64,000 nucleotides of DNA from Strigamia acuminata. Taxonomy: Eukaryota; Arthropoda; Chilopoda; Geophilomorpha; Linotaeniidae. Of this stretch, positions 1 through 9,975 are shown piece after piece (the first letter of the stretch is position 1; the number at the start of each line of letters is the position of its first letter). A program made the translations under genes and the position numbers. Below the pieces are notes generated by a model, which made no database searches, had not been told where the DNA came from, and was given only the letters and a program-made list of their open reading frames with translations. Location: NCBI GenBank assembly GCA_949358305.1, contig OX442320.1:3116259-3180258 (forward strand). Direction: 5' to 3'.

Positions 1-1433
1 TCAAAAATCGAAATGTCTGCCAAAAATTCCGTAACGATGCTGAAACGTTCCTTGCGATCTCGTACAACGTCTAGTCGACGTAATTCCACGCTGGAGTAAT
101 CCCACGACGAGCCGCTAACGATATTCGGTCGCTTTCACCAGCTTGGCGTGGGCGGCGCCATCTTGGATTTGGCTGTTCCGCACATCTCGGCAAAAATAAC
201 ACGGCAAAATGATTATTTCGACAAATAATAAAATCCTACCGCCTTTTGGTAATCTTAATCCTTCGCCACGGTCCTTGACAACGTTGTACTGGCGTCTAAA
301 CACGTTTTCCCGACGTGTGTGCGTGCGTTTTTGTGCACACGCTGGCTTCACCGCTTCGCACGGTGAAAAACCCAAGAAAAATGACCGCCGTCGAAATAAA
401 CTCTTCGCTACGGTGATCCAAGTGCTTATTTCGCACTGATAAATACAAATAACGTTGCTTACGTTCCTAAATGTCTCCAAAAACGTCTGCACATCCACTG
501 AATAGGCACAAATATTTCGTTCCGAGTTGACTCGTTCTCGTTCGTTGATTCGCTTTTGCGGCGACGTTCATCAACAAACGAAATCCATTTTCACGTAAAA
601 AAATGGCCGTGTCTTCAACAAATAAATGTCCTACCGTACTATTGGTTCCTATTGTGTGTGTATTTGAACACACAACGACGTTTATGCGTTCCCACGAAGT
701 TTAACTGCAACACACGATCGTTTTTCCGACAATTCGGCCGTTGCTTACTCGCACACGGTTGTCACGACGCACATGGTTGAAAATTTCGGTAAATTCGCAA
801 ATAAACAGTCTCTTACGCTCACAGTATATCCCGCAAATGCTCCGCACACAGTTCCAACTATTTCCACGACGTTTAAACCGCCTCTTCGCTCGTTTTTACA
901 ACGAATTTCGTCCGCGCACTTTGCGTGACTTCTCGGGACGAAAATGGCCGCTCCAAACACCCATTCCAACAAAAACAACCAAAACAAATTGGTTTGGATC
1001 GTTGTTGACCCTCTGCTACCACTTGTTATGTATGGAGCCGGCCTGGACAGTCCGAAATAAAGCTGACAAGTCGTGTAAAAGGTGCGGATAATCCGCATCT
1101 GCGTCCGCCATTGTTTTATTAACTAAAAGACAATGAGAAGTGATTGATTCGAGGCTAATTCGCCTCAAAGTCAATGTACATCAAACAATAGAACAAATCA
1201 GCATTGTAAACTACTGATTTGTTCTTTACAAAACAAACTGAGAACCAAACTCAACAAATCGATAAACAAAGTGAATGAACAATCGATGAGTGTCAATTCT
1301 AGCAGACAACATCCGCATCGAAACTAAAACAAAACATTAGCACGCATTGTCTCATAGGTATACATTAATTATATCACGCGCCTAAATTACGTACAAACAG
1401 CATCACGCAATTCAAACATTAAATAGGTGAACA
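1..1433. other. Non-coding stretch left of element 1
   Basis: I recognise no gene or repeat in this stretch. Open frames on both strands are short (up to about 130 codons), overlap one another and carry no domain I know. A 10-bp inverted repeat (AACAAATCAG / CTGATTTGTT) lies near 1194-1221. The LTR proposed for element 1 (5215-5442) has no copy here, so element 1 apparently lost its 3' LTR. Confidence 0.5.
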
Positions 1434-2300
1434 CTAAATCCCAATAAGAAGGTGCAGTCTCGAACGCATTTCCCGATTGGTAAACGCTAACGCGGGCGAA
1501 ATCTTGGTTGTGGCATGCGGCGTGGAGCGATACGACGCCAAAAAATGCGATACTGCAGCCGACAATGAAAAATTACTGGCCAACAACTTATCTACCTGGT
1601 TCTTGAAGGTTTTAACGAAGCCTTCAACTGCACCATTCGTAGCGGGGTGGTACGGCGGCGAAAGTGTGTGCCGGATCCCGTTGATTGCCAAAAATGCTCG
1701 AAATTCTTGCGAAGTGAATTGCGGCCGGTTATCTGTGTGGAAATGGAGCGGCAACCCGTGGCACTCGAACCACGACTTCACGACAGCAATGGTAGCAGCA
1801 GCGGTGGTTGTCGACATGGCGCGCACTTCACACCATTTTGACTTTGCGTCGACAGCGAGCAGAAACATGGAATTGTGGAAAGGGCCGGCGAAGTCCAAGT
1901 GAACACGACCCCACACCTGATCTGGGACAGGCCACTTGATGGTGTTGGTTTTGGGCGGGTCGGGCAGGCTGCGCTGGCAAACATCACAACTCTTGATCGT
2001 GCGCTCAATATCTGCATCGATTCCAGGCCACCAAACCGTGGCTCGCGCCAACGATTTAGTACGGACAATGCCGTAATGACCTGCGTGGAGTTCGATGAGA
2101 ATTAAGCGCCGAATTGCAGTAGGAATCACCAACCTATCAGATAAAAATAAAAAGTTTTGATAAGTTGAGAACGATTCTCGCTGCTTGAAAAATAATTCCA
2201 AGTCAGGCGAATGAGGTTCCCATCCATTCCGGACGTGCTGCAGAACGGACTGCAGTTCTTTGTCGGCTGCATAAGCAGCGGTCAACGAAGCGGTGGACAT
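1434..2300 (-). CDS. Integrase of element 1, frame-shifted and C-terminally truncated
   Basis: This is the integrase that would insert element DNA into the host genome. The N-terminal HHCC zinc module is visible (HAGHYG, then CDVCQ). The catalytic core shows the first Asp in HLDFAGP, the second in TDNRPQF and the Glu in NGAVEGF. The usual TDNGPQF glycine is Arg here, which is unusual so close to the catalytic Asp. The protein ends shortly after the RSRLHLL block, where intact relatives continue with a C-terminal domain. It lies in a different frame from the RT/RNase H part, overlapping by 19 nt. I read it as part of a dead copy. Confidence 0.82.
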   Translation of the reverse strand: MSTASLTAAYAADKELQSVLQHVRNGWEPHSPDLELFFKQRESFSTYQNFLFLSDRLVIPTAIRRLILIELHAGHYGIVRTKSLARATVWWPGIDADIERTIKSCDVCQRSLPDPPKTNTIKWPVPDQVWGRVHLDFAGPFHNSMFLLAVDAKSKWCEVRAMSTTTAAATIAVVKSWFECHGLPLHFHTDNRPQFTSQEFRAFLAINGIRHTLSPPYHPATNGAVEGFVKTFKNQVDKLLASNFSLSAAVSHFLASYRSTPHATTKISPALAFTNREMRSRLHLLIGI

Positions 2301-5032
2301 AGGGAAATCTGAAATTGAAGTCGAAAAATAGAATTAATGCCAATTTCTAAATCCTCTTTGCCATCAACAACTGGTTGTGGGTTCCTGGACAAGCCATCAG
2401 CGACAGCATTGTCCGCAGCGGGCACGTGCTCAATGACGTAATCGTACGCAGAGAGGAAAACTGCCCAGCGGTGTAGCCGCGCTGCCACAACCTGGTTGCA
2501 CCCCTTCTTGTCTCCAAAAATCAAGACAAGGGGTTTGTGGTCGGTGCGCAAATAGAATCTACGGCCAAACAAATAGTGGTGGAACTTTCTGATACCATAA
2601 ATAATGGCCAAGCCCTCACGCTCTATTTGTGCGTAATTCTTTTGCGCAGCCGACAACAACGAACTGGCAAATGCGATCGGTTTGTGGACGCCATCGGAAC
2701 CTAAGTGAGAAAGAAAGGCGCCGACTCCAACTGGAGAAGCGTCAACAGTTAAATATAACTTCTTGGCCTGGTCAAAGTGTGCAAGCTCTGATTCAATTGA
2801 AACTGCCACTTTAACTGCCTTCCATGTCGATTCATGTTGCTCTGTCCATTCCCACTTGACCTCGTCGCGTGTTAAACGGTACAACGGCTCAAGTAAGGTG
2901 GACAGGCTCGGAATAAAACGACCATAATAGTTGACCAGCCCGAGAAAAGACTTCAACGATAAAACGTCGGTCGGGCGGTTAGCGTCACGCAAAGGGGCAA
3001 GTTTTGAATCAATTGGCGAAATGCCATTCTTCGAAATATTAAAACCAAGGAACTGTACAACCTGCTGGAGAAAACGACACTTCCTACGATTCAGGGTCAA
3101 ACCGGCTTTCAGGAACGTATGCAGAAACTTGTCCAAGTTTTTTAAATGAACTGCATTAGTTGCGCCAGTCAGCGCCGAATCGTCAATAAAAGGTTGTGTG
3201 CTTTCGATCTTGGCCGTGAGAATGTCCATCTCCCTCTGGAAAATGGCAGGAGCGGACGAAATTCCATAAAACAGCCGGTTGACCCTGAAAAGACCTAAGT
3301 GAGTGTTAATTGTGCAACATAATTGGGATTCAGGATCTAATTCAATTTGGTTGTATGCCGAGGTCATATCGAGAATGGAATAAGTTTCCCCCCCGGATAA
3401 CTTAGTGGTGATGTCGGCAAACAGTGGAAGCGGATAGGAGTTCGGGAGAATCGCCTTGTTGATTGTCCTGTTGTAACAACCAGCTAACTTTATCGTTCCG
3501 TCCGACTTCTTGACGTGCATCACTGGCGTCGCCCAACGTGATGAAGCGACCGGAGTAATAATTCCAAGCGACTGGAGTCTCTCCAATTCGGCCTCAACGA
3601 GCGACTTCATGGCAATGGGGACTGGGTACGCCTTCAAGAAGATAGGCTGCACGGCAGGATCGATGTCGATATGCGCTTGCGACGTGTTTAGACAACCAAT
3701 TTCTTCTCGGAACACGCGATCGTGTTTTAGCAGCACGGCGTCCAACTCCTTCTGCGTGGCGGCATCGAGGACAGCGGCTCCGGGAGCGATCGTGTCCACT
3801 TTATTTATCGTTGCGCCGACGGCCTCAGCGGTTTTAGACAGTAAGCCGAACATGGCGAGCCAGCCTCGTCCCAACAGCGGTACAGGACCATCCCGTGCGA
3901 TGCAGAGCGGCAGGAGGAAATTGCGATCTTTGTAGACGACTGGAACTTCAATGATGCCCTCCATCGGAATCTTGTGCCCAGTGTACGTAGTCATGCCGCA
4001 CGGAATGGTCTGCAAAGGGAAACGAGAGAAAAGTTTTAAATAAGTGTCCAAATTAATAATTGATGCGCTGGCACCCGTATCCAACTCCATGTCCAGGTCC
4101 ACACCGTCGATACGCACGGTGACAAAGACTGACTGCACTCGAGGCAAATGGACCGAGTTTACCACCTGCTTGTGCTGAGTTTGGACACGATAAAATGTCA
4201 AATCGTCCAAAACGCCTACTGAATGAGTTGGAGCGTGGTTCTGGACTGGTGCGCGACAGATAGGACGAATGTGTCCTGTTTTGCCACAACCGTGGCACTT
4301 GGCGTCTTTGAAACGGCACGTCTCGCGAGAATGGTCATTCCTACCGCACGATGCACACGCAGAAGCATTTCCCTGCTTTCGGAATGATTGCTGCGGGGCC
4401 GTGAACGATGAGGTGCCCTTCGTTGAGCGTTTTCCACCCCACTTCTTGTTGGTATTGTGGCGTGGTCTGGAATCGTTGACTTTATTCACTTGAGCAGATG
4501 AAGCTGGTTTCGCAGCAATTTCGGAAAACTCCTTGTGTGAGATCTCCGCCGACGCCGCAAATTCTACCGCCGCATCGAAAGTCAAATTCTCCTTCAATGT
4601 GAGAGCTTGCTGGACCTGCTCATTTTTTAGTCCACACAAGAAACGATTCCGCAATTCATCCGACTTATCTGCGAACTTGCAATTTTGCGCCAATTCCTGC
4701 AAAGCCATTGAATACTCCAGCACCGTCTCGCCCTGTAGTCGATCGCGATGGTGGAACCTTCGGATTTCAGCCAGAACGAGCGGCTTAGCACGTGCATTTT
4801 TCTGCATCAGGGAGATTAGATCCGCGTATTTGACTTCATCAGGTGTCTTCGGAGCGGCCAGGGTAACCAACTGCTTGAAAGTCGGCATACCCACGTACGA
4901 TAGCAGCGTATGGACTTTCTCTTCATCGTCGACAATTTTATTGCACTTAAATATGCTATTCATTCGCATACAGTACAGTTCCCAGTCGTCTGCCGGGTCA
5001 TACTCTTTCGGTGTGCCTTTAAGCGACGACAT
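2282..5032 (-). CDS. gag-pol: Gag-protease-reverse transcriptase-RNase H polyprotein of element 1
   Basis: The frame would encode the capsid/nucleocapsid, aspartic protease, reverse transcriptase and RNase H of a Ty3/gypsy element, which copy element RNA into DNA in cytoplasmic particles. In order I see a capsid-like N-terminus, two CCHC knuckles (CASCGRNDHSRETC and CHGCGKTGHIRPIC), a DTGA protease motif, an RT with FIDD in place of the usual YLDD, and an RNase H with TVDAS and RTDHKPL. I chose the ATG at 5032 because the frame opens at a TTG 9 nt upstream. Gag and Pol share one frame, unlike elements 2-4. The frame shifts after RNase H, and the integrase follows in another frame overlapping by 19 nt. 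This is probably a disabling indel, though a programmed shift cannot be excluded by eye. Confidence 0.88.
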   Translation of the reverse strand: MSSLKGTPKEYDPADDWELYCMRMNSIFKCNKIVDDEEKVHTLLSYVGMPTFKQLVTLAAPKTPDEVKYADLISLMQKNARAKPLVLAEIRRFHHRDRLQGETVLEYSMALQELAQNCKFADKSDELRNRFLCGLKNEQVQQALTLKENLTFDAAVEFAASAEISHKEFSEIAAKPASSAQVNKVNDSRPRHNTNKKWGGKRSTKGTSSFTAPQQSFRKQGNASACASCGRNDHSRETCRFKDAKCHGCGKTGHIRPICRAPVQNHAPTHSVGVLDDLTFYRVQTQHKQVVNSVHLPRVQSVFVTVRIDGVDLDMELDTGASASIINLDTYLKLFSRFPLQTIPCGMTTYTGHKIPMEGIIEVPVVYKDRNFLLPLCIARDGPVPLLGRGWLAMFGLLSKTAEAVGATINKVDTIAPGAAVLDAATQKELDAVLLKHDRVFREEIGCLNTSQAHIDIDPAVQPIFLKAYPVPIAMKSLVEAELERLQSLGIITPVASSRWATPVMHVKKSDGTIKLAGCYNRTINKAILPNSYPLPLFADITTKLSGGETYSILDMTSAYNQIELDPESQLCCTINTHLGLFRVNRLFYGISSAPAIFQREMDILTAKIESTQPFIDDSALTGATNAVHLKNLDKFLHTFLKAGLTLNRRKCRFLQQVVQFLGFNISKNGISPIDSKLAPLRDANRPTDVLSLKSFLGLVNYYGRFIPSLSTLLEPLYRLTRDEVKWEWTEQHESTWKAVKVAVSIESELAHFDQAKKLYLTVDASPVGVGAFLSHLGSDGVHKPIAFASSLLSAAQKNYAQIEREGLAIIYGIRKFHHYLFGRRFYLRTDHKPLVLIFGDKKGCNQVVAARLHRWAVFLSAYDYVIEHVPAADNAVADGLSRNPQPVVDGKEDLEIGINSIFRLQFQISLCPPLR

Positions 5033-5196
5033 ATTGGTCAAAAAGCGATCACGAGCACGAAAAATCGAAGAACAGGCAACTAGTCCTAACGAGAAGACGC
5101 GTGGTCAGCGACGGTCCGAAGTTGGTCAAAAAGTTCGCAAAGTTCTCAAAAAAGCACAAATTTCACATTTACCGCGTGGATTGTTGTAGATCGAAT

Positions 5197-5210
5197 CATA
5201 CTCGTCGCCA
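5197..5210 (-). promoter_or_regulatory. Primer-binding site of element 1 (tRNA-Ser type)
   Basis: The minus strand reads TGGCGACGAGTATG, which complements 13 of 14 nt of the 3' end of tRNA-Ser(GCT) as I recall it. It sits 4 nt inside the candidate LTR end at 5215. Mag-lineage elements commonly use this type of primer. Confidence 0.65.
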
Positions 5211-5214
5211 ATAT

Positions 5215-5442
5215 TGTGTTCTTTACGTTGATTGTTGAGGATATGTCGGAGTACAAAGAAAGACAGCCATGTTGGTAAAGGAAATTAACATAAGTGAATT
5301 TATTAAAAGGTTTAAAATAGGTGGCGCTGCGAACAGCGCGTCATACAAACAAAAACGGTCGATTAACCAATGGAGTCAAACACTCCATACATGGCTTGAC
5401 AAGCTCAACCCTAGCTATTGTCCCGCTCACGAGGGGAACACA
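5215..5442 (-). repeat. Candidate 5' LTR of element 1 (228 bp)
   Basis: The segment is bounded by perfect 7-bp inverted ends, TGTGTTC at 5215-5221 and GAACACA at 5436-5442, and its inner end is 4 nt from the PBS. There is no second copy, so the call rests on the ends and the spacing. The outer 14 bp (5429-5442) are shared with the palindrome that follows. Confidence 0.5.
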
Positions 5443-5774
5443 TGTATAAGATACTCACAGATTGTTGTAATAATAAACATGGAGAATTGTTGTATCATGC
5501 TGAATGCAACCCTAAAGTAATTTCATTCCATAAACAGCCAACAATGCAAACAATGAGCTCAAACTTTGCACTATTTTGTCTGTGTATTCATCCAATCTGA
5601 GCAATCAGGCCTAGTGTATGAATACTGTAAACAACAGTTGCTAGGTAAAAAATAGTTCCAAGATCTAGGTTGAATTTTCTCATTTGAGATTCAATGATGT
5701 CATTTCCTCTTTTGAGATTCAATGATTGCATGACATCAGAACTTTGTTCACCAACATGAAGACAATAATAGTTT

Positions 5775-5846
5775 GTAGTGGTGGTGCAGTGGTTAAAGCA
5801 ATGGCCTAGGAATCTTTCCTCACAGGTTCAAATCCTGGTGTGTGTG
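5775..5846 (+). repeat. tRNA-derived SINE-like head, left arm
   Basis: A Pol III type-2 promoter is visible: A box TGGTGCAGTGG (5782-5792) and B box GGTTCAAATCC (5825-5835), with a 4-bp T stem (CAGG/CCTG). The spacing suits a tRNA. No proper anticodon stem forms, so this is a tRNA relic or SINE head and not a working tRNA gene. Confidence 0.6.
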
Positions 5847-6018
5847 AAAATTTTTACCTATATTTTTTACTTTTTTTTTAGCAGTAATTTTAATGTTTGT
5901 AATTTTATGTTTGTTAAAAATTAAAATTAATTAATTAAAGTTTTCTAAAAACAAACATAAAATTACAAACATTAAAATTACTGTTAAAAAAAAAGGAAAA
6001 AATATAGGTAAAAATTTT

Positions 6019-6090
6019 CACACACACCAGGATTTGAACCTGTGAGGAAAGATTCCTAGGCCATTGCTTTAACCACTGCACCACCACTAC
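6019..6090 (-). repeat. tRNA-derived SINE-like head, right arm
   Basis: This is the mirror copy of 5775-5846 in the opposite arm, with the B box at 6030-6040 on the minus strand. The two promoters point toward each other across the central spacer, so Pol III transcripts from both would be complementary. Confidence 0.6.
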
Positions 6091-6355
6091 AAACTATTAT
6101 TGTCTTCATGTTGGTGAACAAAGTTCTGATGTCATGCAATCATTGAATCTCAAAAGAGGAAATGACATCATTGAATCTCAAATGAGAAAATTCAACCTAG
6201 ATCTTGGAACTATTTTTTACCTAGCAACTGTTGTTTACAGTATTCATACACTAGGCCTGATTGCTCAGATTGGATGAATACACAGACAAAATAGTGCAAA
6301 CTTTGAGCTCATTGTTTGCATTGTTGGCTGTTTATGGAATGAAATTACTTTAGGG

Positions 6356-8002
6356 TGTGACGGTGACGACCACAACTCCTATCGCATGATAGTACCGGGT
6401 ATAAGTCGCGTGAAATAGTGAATAATACGAGATAAAATAAAGACAACAAGTTTCTCAAAACACTACATTTATTGTTGTCAAACAATAGAATCAAATCTAA
6501 AAGTTATACAAATTCTAATGCCGACATTTGGCAAGTTAAATACAAGTTAAACTATACATGAATTGGCTGTAAAACAGCCCTAAAATAATATGATTACGGT
6601 CATTGGTGATCCGGGGTTCGGGAACGGCAAAACGCCCGCTCGACCGAGTATAGATGTCATCAGATAGCCGGGCTGGCTGTGTCCTCGCGGCTTCCGTCGG
6701 CGCTTCGTAATCGTGGAACTGGTTCCTTCGCGTTCCTGGTTCGTATCGTGTACTGGTCCGTGTAATGCTGTCTGGCTCGATCCGAGAGGTGCGGTTGACT
6801 CATGTGCACCGCCACAACTAGGGTTGGAAATTGGTAATGAATAAATGAAGTCATTTATTCGCCAAGATTCCGCTTGCGAATTATATGTAATTCGCGGTGT
6901 TGTGAGTTTAGTAAATTAACTCAATAAATTGTATTCAATTTATTGTTACGAATTTGATTCGTCGTACAATGAAATAAGTCTCGTGACTTACTTCGGTTGT
7001 TAACTTGTTGCCAAGTTTAAACAATTAAGGTTTATTATCAACTACAGGATATAATAAAGGTTAAACATCGCAACACACAATTGCCGTCAAAGTTCGCCTT
7101 GCTGAGCAGAACAGTATCGCGCGTGCCCTAAATAACAGTGCGGTGAGAGACGGCACTGGTATTCAGGGGGATATAGCCCGCAGTTCTGCACAACAGAATT
7201 AATCACCCGAGATACTACTCATAAGTAGACTGCTTTGGCACCATCACCGAAGAGATATAACTTTCCCAAACACATAGTGCTACTGGCGGTAACTGCATGT
7301 TTTGCATGCAGACTGCTTTGGCACCATCAAGTGATGGAGTCAATCTCTTTCAGTAACAGTGCTACTAACGGTTACTAAATACTTTGGTATCACACGTGAT
7401 TCTATTGTCCGACCACGAGGATACTTATGCGGGAGGCTTTCTCCTCGGCAAGACCGTTTGACGGAAACATTAACAGTCCGAACTTCGCCTTCAGTTGACG
7501 GGGGTTGCATGGCTCAGCAGAGCCATGCTATGCATGGACCGGTAGGCCCATGCCCTGAGTAAGAAACAGTTATTTGACATGCGGAACATACCAAATAACC
7601 AGAAATCAAGAACTAACTTAACTTCCTGTTGTCAGGGAGTTTTATACTCGGTGGGATTAAGTTCCACCAATCTCGTATCGCAGGAAGTGGATACGGGGAT
7701 GCAAATTGGGATTATGCTAATTTTTTAGCACAAACCGGAACTGGATACCGGGGACAGGAAATGGATACACAGAACGGAAATACCTTCGAAACCGTGTTTC
7801 TCGTCATGTATCGGTGATAAAGCAGTAACGCCTATTTTATCTTCTTAAGTATTGATAATATATTTTTATATTATCGATGTGAATCACATTTAGTCGTATC
7901 AACATAATAATATGTTTGTGAACTATTTATATGGAAAATAGTAAGTTCGAGGTTGAATTTGCCGCTAATACTAGTGGCGCCATCTATTGCTAATTTGTCA
8001 CA
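6356..8002 (-). repeat. 3' LTR of element 2
   Basis: This 1647-bp LTR starts TGTGACGG and ends TTTGTCACA, and is repeated at 17847-19493 with one base difference seen. Short open frames inside it are duplicated in the other LTR and show no coding signs. Confidence 0.95.
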
Positions 8003-8012
8003 CATCCCCCTT
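8003..8012 (-). promoter_or_regulatory. Polypurine tract of element 2
   Basis: The minus strand reads AAGGGGGATG immediately before the 3' LTR. This is the place and composition expected for the plus-strand DNA primer. Confidence 0.75.
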
Positions 8013-8364
8013 AATAACTAAACATATACTCTTATATTTTATGTTATTCTTTTAGGAATATCATTTGTGTCAAATTCATCCATATTAATAAATATTTTAT
8101 TTCCAATATTTATAAGGCCCCTGAGTGTTTTTAATAAACATGTTCTTATCTTTAGGATGCTCAAAAAATGTTTTTATTTTCTCTTTTCAGAGACGGTTAT
8201 AAAAATAATTTGGTTATTAAAAAAATAAACATGAAGTCATTCTCGTATAACGAAGAAGTACTTCTTACAAAAATCTTAGTTAAAGAATTTTCGGTTACAT
8301 ATTATATTCTTTTATCACAGAACACACAAACAAACTGCTAATTGTTTTTAAATTCGAACATGGC
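8013..8364 (-). other. Element 2 untranslated stretch between ORF3 and polypurine tract
   Basis: This AT-rich 352-bp stretch is transcribed with the element. I see no ORF or structured motif in it. Confidence 0.5.
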
Positions 8365-9975
8365 TTAATCTTGACCTTTTTCGGTCTCCGTGGCGGGCTT
8401 TTGCCTATCCTTCGAAGAGGAACCCTTGCCACGTTTCTTGGCGGGAAGAGGTTCTTCCGGTTGCCGATCTATGAAAAATGCAGTGGTCGCAACAACTTCC
8501 GTGGCGATGGGAGTCTCGGGTGCTTTATCCCCTGCTTCAGGCTGATCAGTCAATCCGTCTTCTTCATTGATCATCTTTTTGAGATCTTCGTAGATGTCAA
8601 TCACCGGGGGCAAAACCAAAATCCAGCCTTCACATATTTGGTTTTTTAGTTCATCTGCGATTTTTCCCACGAGCAGATTCCAAAGATGCTCCAAAATGTT
8701 GAAGCCCTCAACGCGACGTGGATTCAAGATCATTTGCATGATCCTGGTCACATATCCTACTGTTATTTGATCGGGTAGACCCGTAACCAATTGACGAGAA
8801 ATGATAATTGCAAGTCGAGCCACGATGGGGTAGTAGTATTCAACCTCCCAAACAAATAACTGTCCTATCTTGGTGTTCGGAGGAACTTGGTAAGGTTCAA
8901 TCAAGAACTCGTTCGAAATTCCGTGTTCCACAACGTTTGGCATGGGGACTAGTGCGGCTTCGTCCGTTTGAGTCGCATTATCTACACAGACAATACTTGG
9001 CATTTTTTCCAGACCCATTTGAAGGCCAAGGGGCGTTCTTCGCGAATTCATAAATTCAGGATCCTCATATACAGCTTTACCATCGTTAGACAATAAAGCT
9101 TTACAAAGGTGGCAGGTTGCCCATTTTCGGGGTTCTGGATCGAACAACCCTTTAATTACGTACGAAACAAACTTAGGGTTCCAAGGTTGAATTTTTAATC
9201 GTCGTTTCGTTCCGAGACAATTCCCGCACGATGCCAAATGGCATCCTGTCCCGGAGCCGGACATCCAGCCTACCCCGAAACAGAAAGGGCACGGTATTTC
9301 GCCCTTCGCGAGCTCCAAATTGTCGTGTGGAATTCCCATTTCCAGGTCGCGATCGCAGGCGGCTTTTCGACGTAGTGCCTTTTCTTGCTTATTAGCTGCT
9401 CTTTGTTGAGCAGTCAGCGGCTGCAGTTTGGGGGCTCTGGTGGACACAAACGTACGTTTCCCTCTAGCCGTATTATATCTAGGAGTATACACTACTTCGC
9501 GCGAAGTCGTGGGTGGCGGCGAGTCGTAATGAACGTACTCTCGCTGTTTACGTTTGTTGTCTTGATGGCGGTTTCCCTCGGGATTTCGATTCGCTTCTAA
9601 TTTGACAATCTCGTCCAGACTTCTCTCATGAGAGGTCGACGAATCTTCCATTCGACTCGTGCTTGGTTTATGGATCGGTTGTAACGGATGGCTTTTGGAG
9701 AAACTATCCTTTTTTGGTATAATGAAGGTTTCTTGTGTAACCTCCATCGCTGTTTTGGGTACAGCCGTTTTTGGGCGAATTTCCTTTGGGAGAGCATCTG
9801 GGTTGTTTCGGGCCCAGGTTAATATGTCCCATCCTTTTTGGTCGAGCACAATAGGAGTGTTTGGTGCTCCCGGGATCGTTACGATGGTCGGGTTGACCGT
9901 GGGCGTATTGTCTTCCTCTGAAGAGCTCGACTGAATCACGATTCGCCGCTTTTTAATTGGTATCTTCTTGACCAT
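8365..9975 (-). CDS. Element 2 ORF3: cysteine-cluster protein of unknown function, env position
   Basis: This 536-residue protein is encoded between pol and the 3' LTR, where errantiviruses carry env. I do not recognise the family. The N-terminus is basic and begins with KKIPIKKRRIV followed by an SSSSEE acidic patch, a plausible nuclear localisation signal. A Cys-rich middle contains CPFCFGVGW, CHLASCGNC and CHLCKALL, which resembles zinc-binding or DnaJ-type CxxC pairs. The C-terminal half is partly hydrophobic (YPIVARLAIIISRQLV), then acidic, and ends in a Lys-rich tail. I see no signal peptide or clear membrane anchor, so it is not an obvious envelope protein. The ATG at 9975 lies 4 nt after a splice acceptor (tract then ACTTGTAG, exon from 9979), which suggests a spliced mRNA. 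It does not resemble ORF3 of elements 3 and 4. Confidence 0.75.
   Translation of the reverse strand: MVKKIPIKKRRIVIQSSSSEEDNTPTVNPTIVTIPGAPNTPIVLDQKGWDILTWARNNPDALPKEIRPKTAVPKTAMEVTQETFIIPKKDSFSKSHPLQPIHKPSTSRMEDSSTSHERSLDEIVKLEANRNPEGNRHQDNKRKQREYVHYDSPPPTTSREVVYTPRYNTARGKRTFVSTRAPKLQPLTAQQRAANKQEKALRRKAACDRDLEMGIPHDNLELAKGEIPCPFCFGVGWMSGSGTGCHLASCGNCLGTKRRLKIQPWNPKFVSYVIKGLFDPEPRKWATCHLCKALLSNDGKAVYEDPEFMNSRRTPLGLQMGLEKMPSIVCVDNATQTDEAALVPMPNVVEHGISNEFLIEPYQVPPNTKIGQLFVWEVEYYYPIVARLAIIISRQLVTGLPDQITVGYVTRIMQMILNPRRVEGFNILEHLWNLLVGKIADELKNQICEGWILVLPPVIDIYEDLKKMINEEDGLTDQPEAGDKAPETPIATEVVATTAFFIDRQPEEPLPAKKRGKGSSSKDRQKPATETEKGQD

Larger units (their letters stand above)
1434..5442 (-). mobile_element. 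Element 1: Mag-like Ty3/gypsy retrotransposon, 3' truncated and frameshifted
   Basis: This is a minus-strand Ty3/gypsy element. Its order from right to left is candidate 5' LTR, primer-binding site, a fused gag-protease-RT-RNase H frame and an integrase frame. The single gag-pol frame, the paired CCHC knuckles and the tRNA-Ser-type PBS are typical of the Mag lineage. The coding sequence is broken by a frame change at 2282-2300, and the integrase stops early near 1434. No matching 3' LTR is found to the left. The copy is therefore probably dead. Confidence 0.85.
5429..6355. mobile_element. Foldback (palindromic) element, left arm, spacer and most of right arm
   Basis: The left arm (5429-5914, 486 bp) is the reverse complement of 5951-6355 continued at 19498-19578 (405 + 81 = 486 bp), with a 36-bp AT-rich spacer at 5915-5950. 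I count about three mismatches between arms, for example one C/G difference in the stretch before the tRNA-like part. The arms are therefore nearly identical but not exact copies. Element 2 is inserted in the right arm. I see no transposase and no clear target duplication at 5428/19579. It could be a foldback transposon, two SINE-bearing copies head to head, or a hairpin-generated duplication. Confidence 0.85.

Noticed and set aside
3510-3935. A 141-codon plus-strand frame
   Set aside because: It lies antisense to the protease/RT of element 1 and is a shadow of that frame. The same applies to plus-strand frames across all four pol and gag genes.
5775-5846. A functional tRNA gene
   Set aside because: A and B boxes are good, but no anticodon stem forms, and the sequence is part of a repeat present in mirror image.
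5429-6355. Palindrome as a pure assembly artefact
   Set aside because: The arms differ at a few positions, and element 2's target duplication restores exact equal arm lengths. An artefact cannot be fully excluded without reads.
6660-7817. Short frames inside the element 2 LTR, duplicated at 18151-19308
   Set aside because: Same reason: LTR copies without coding signs.
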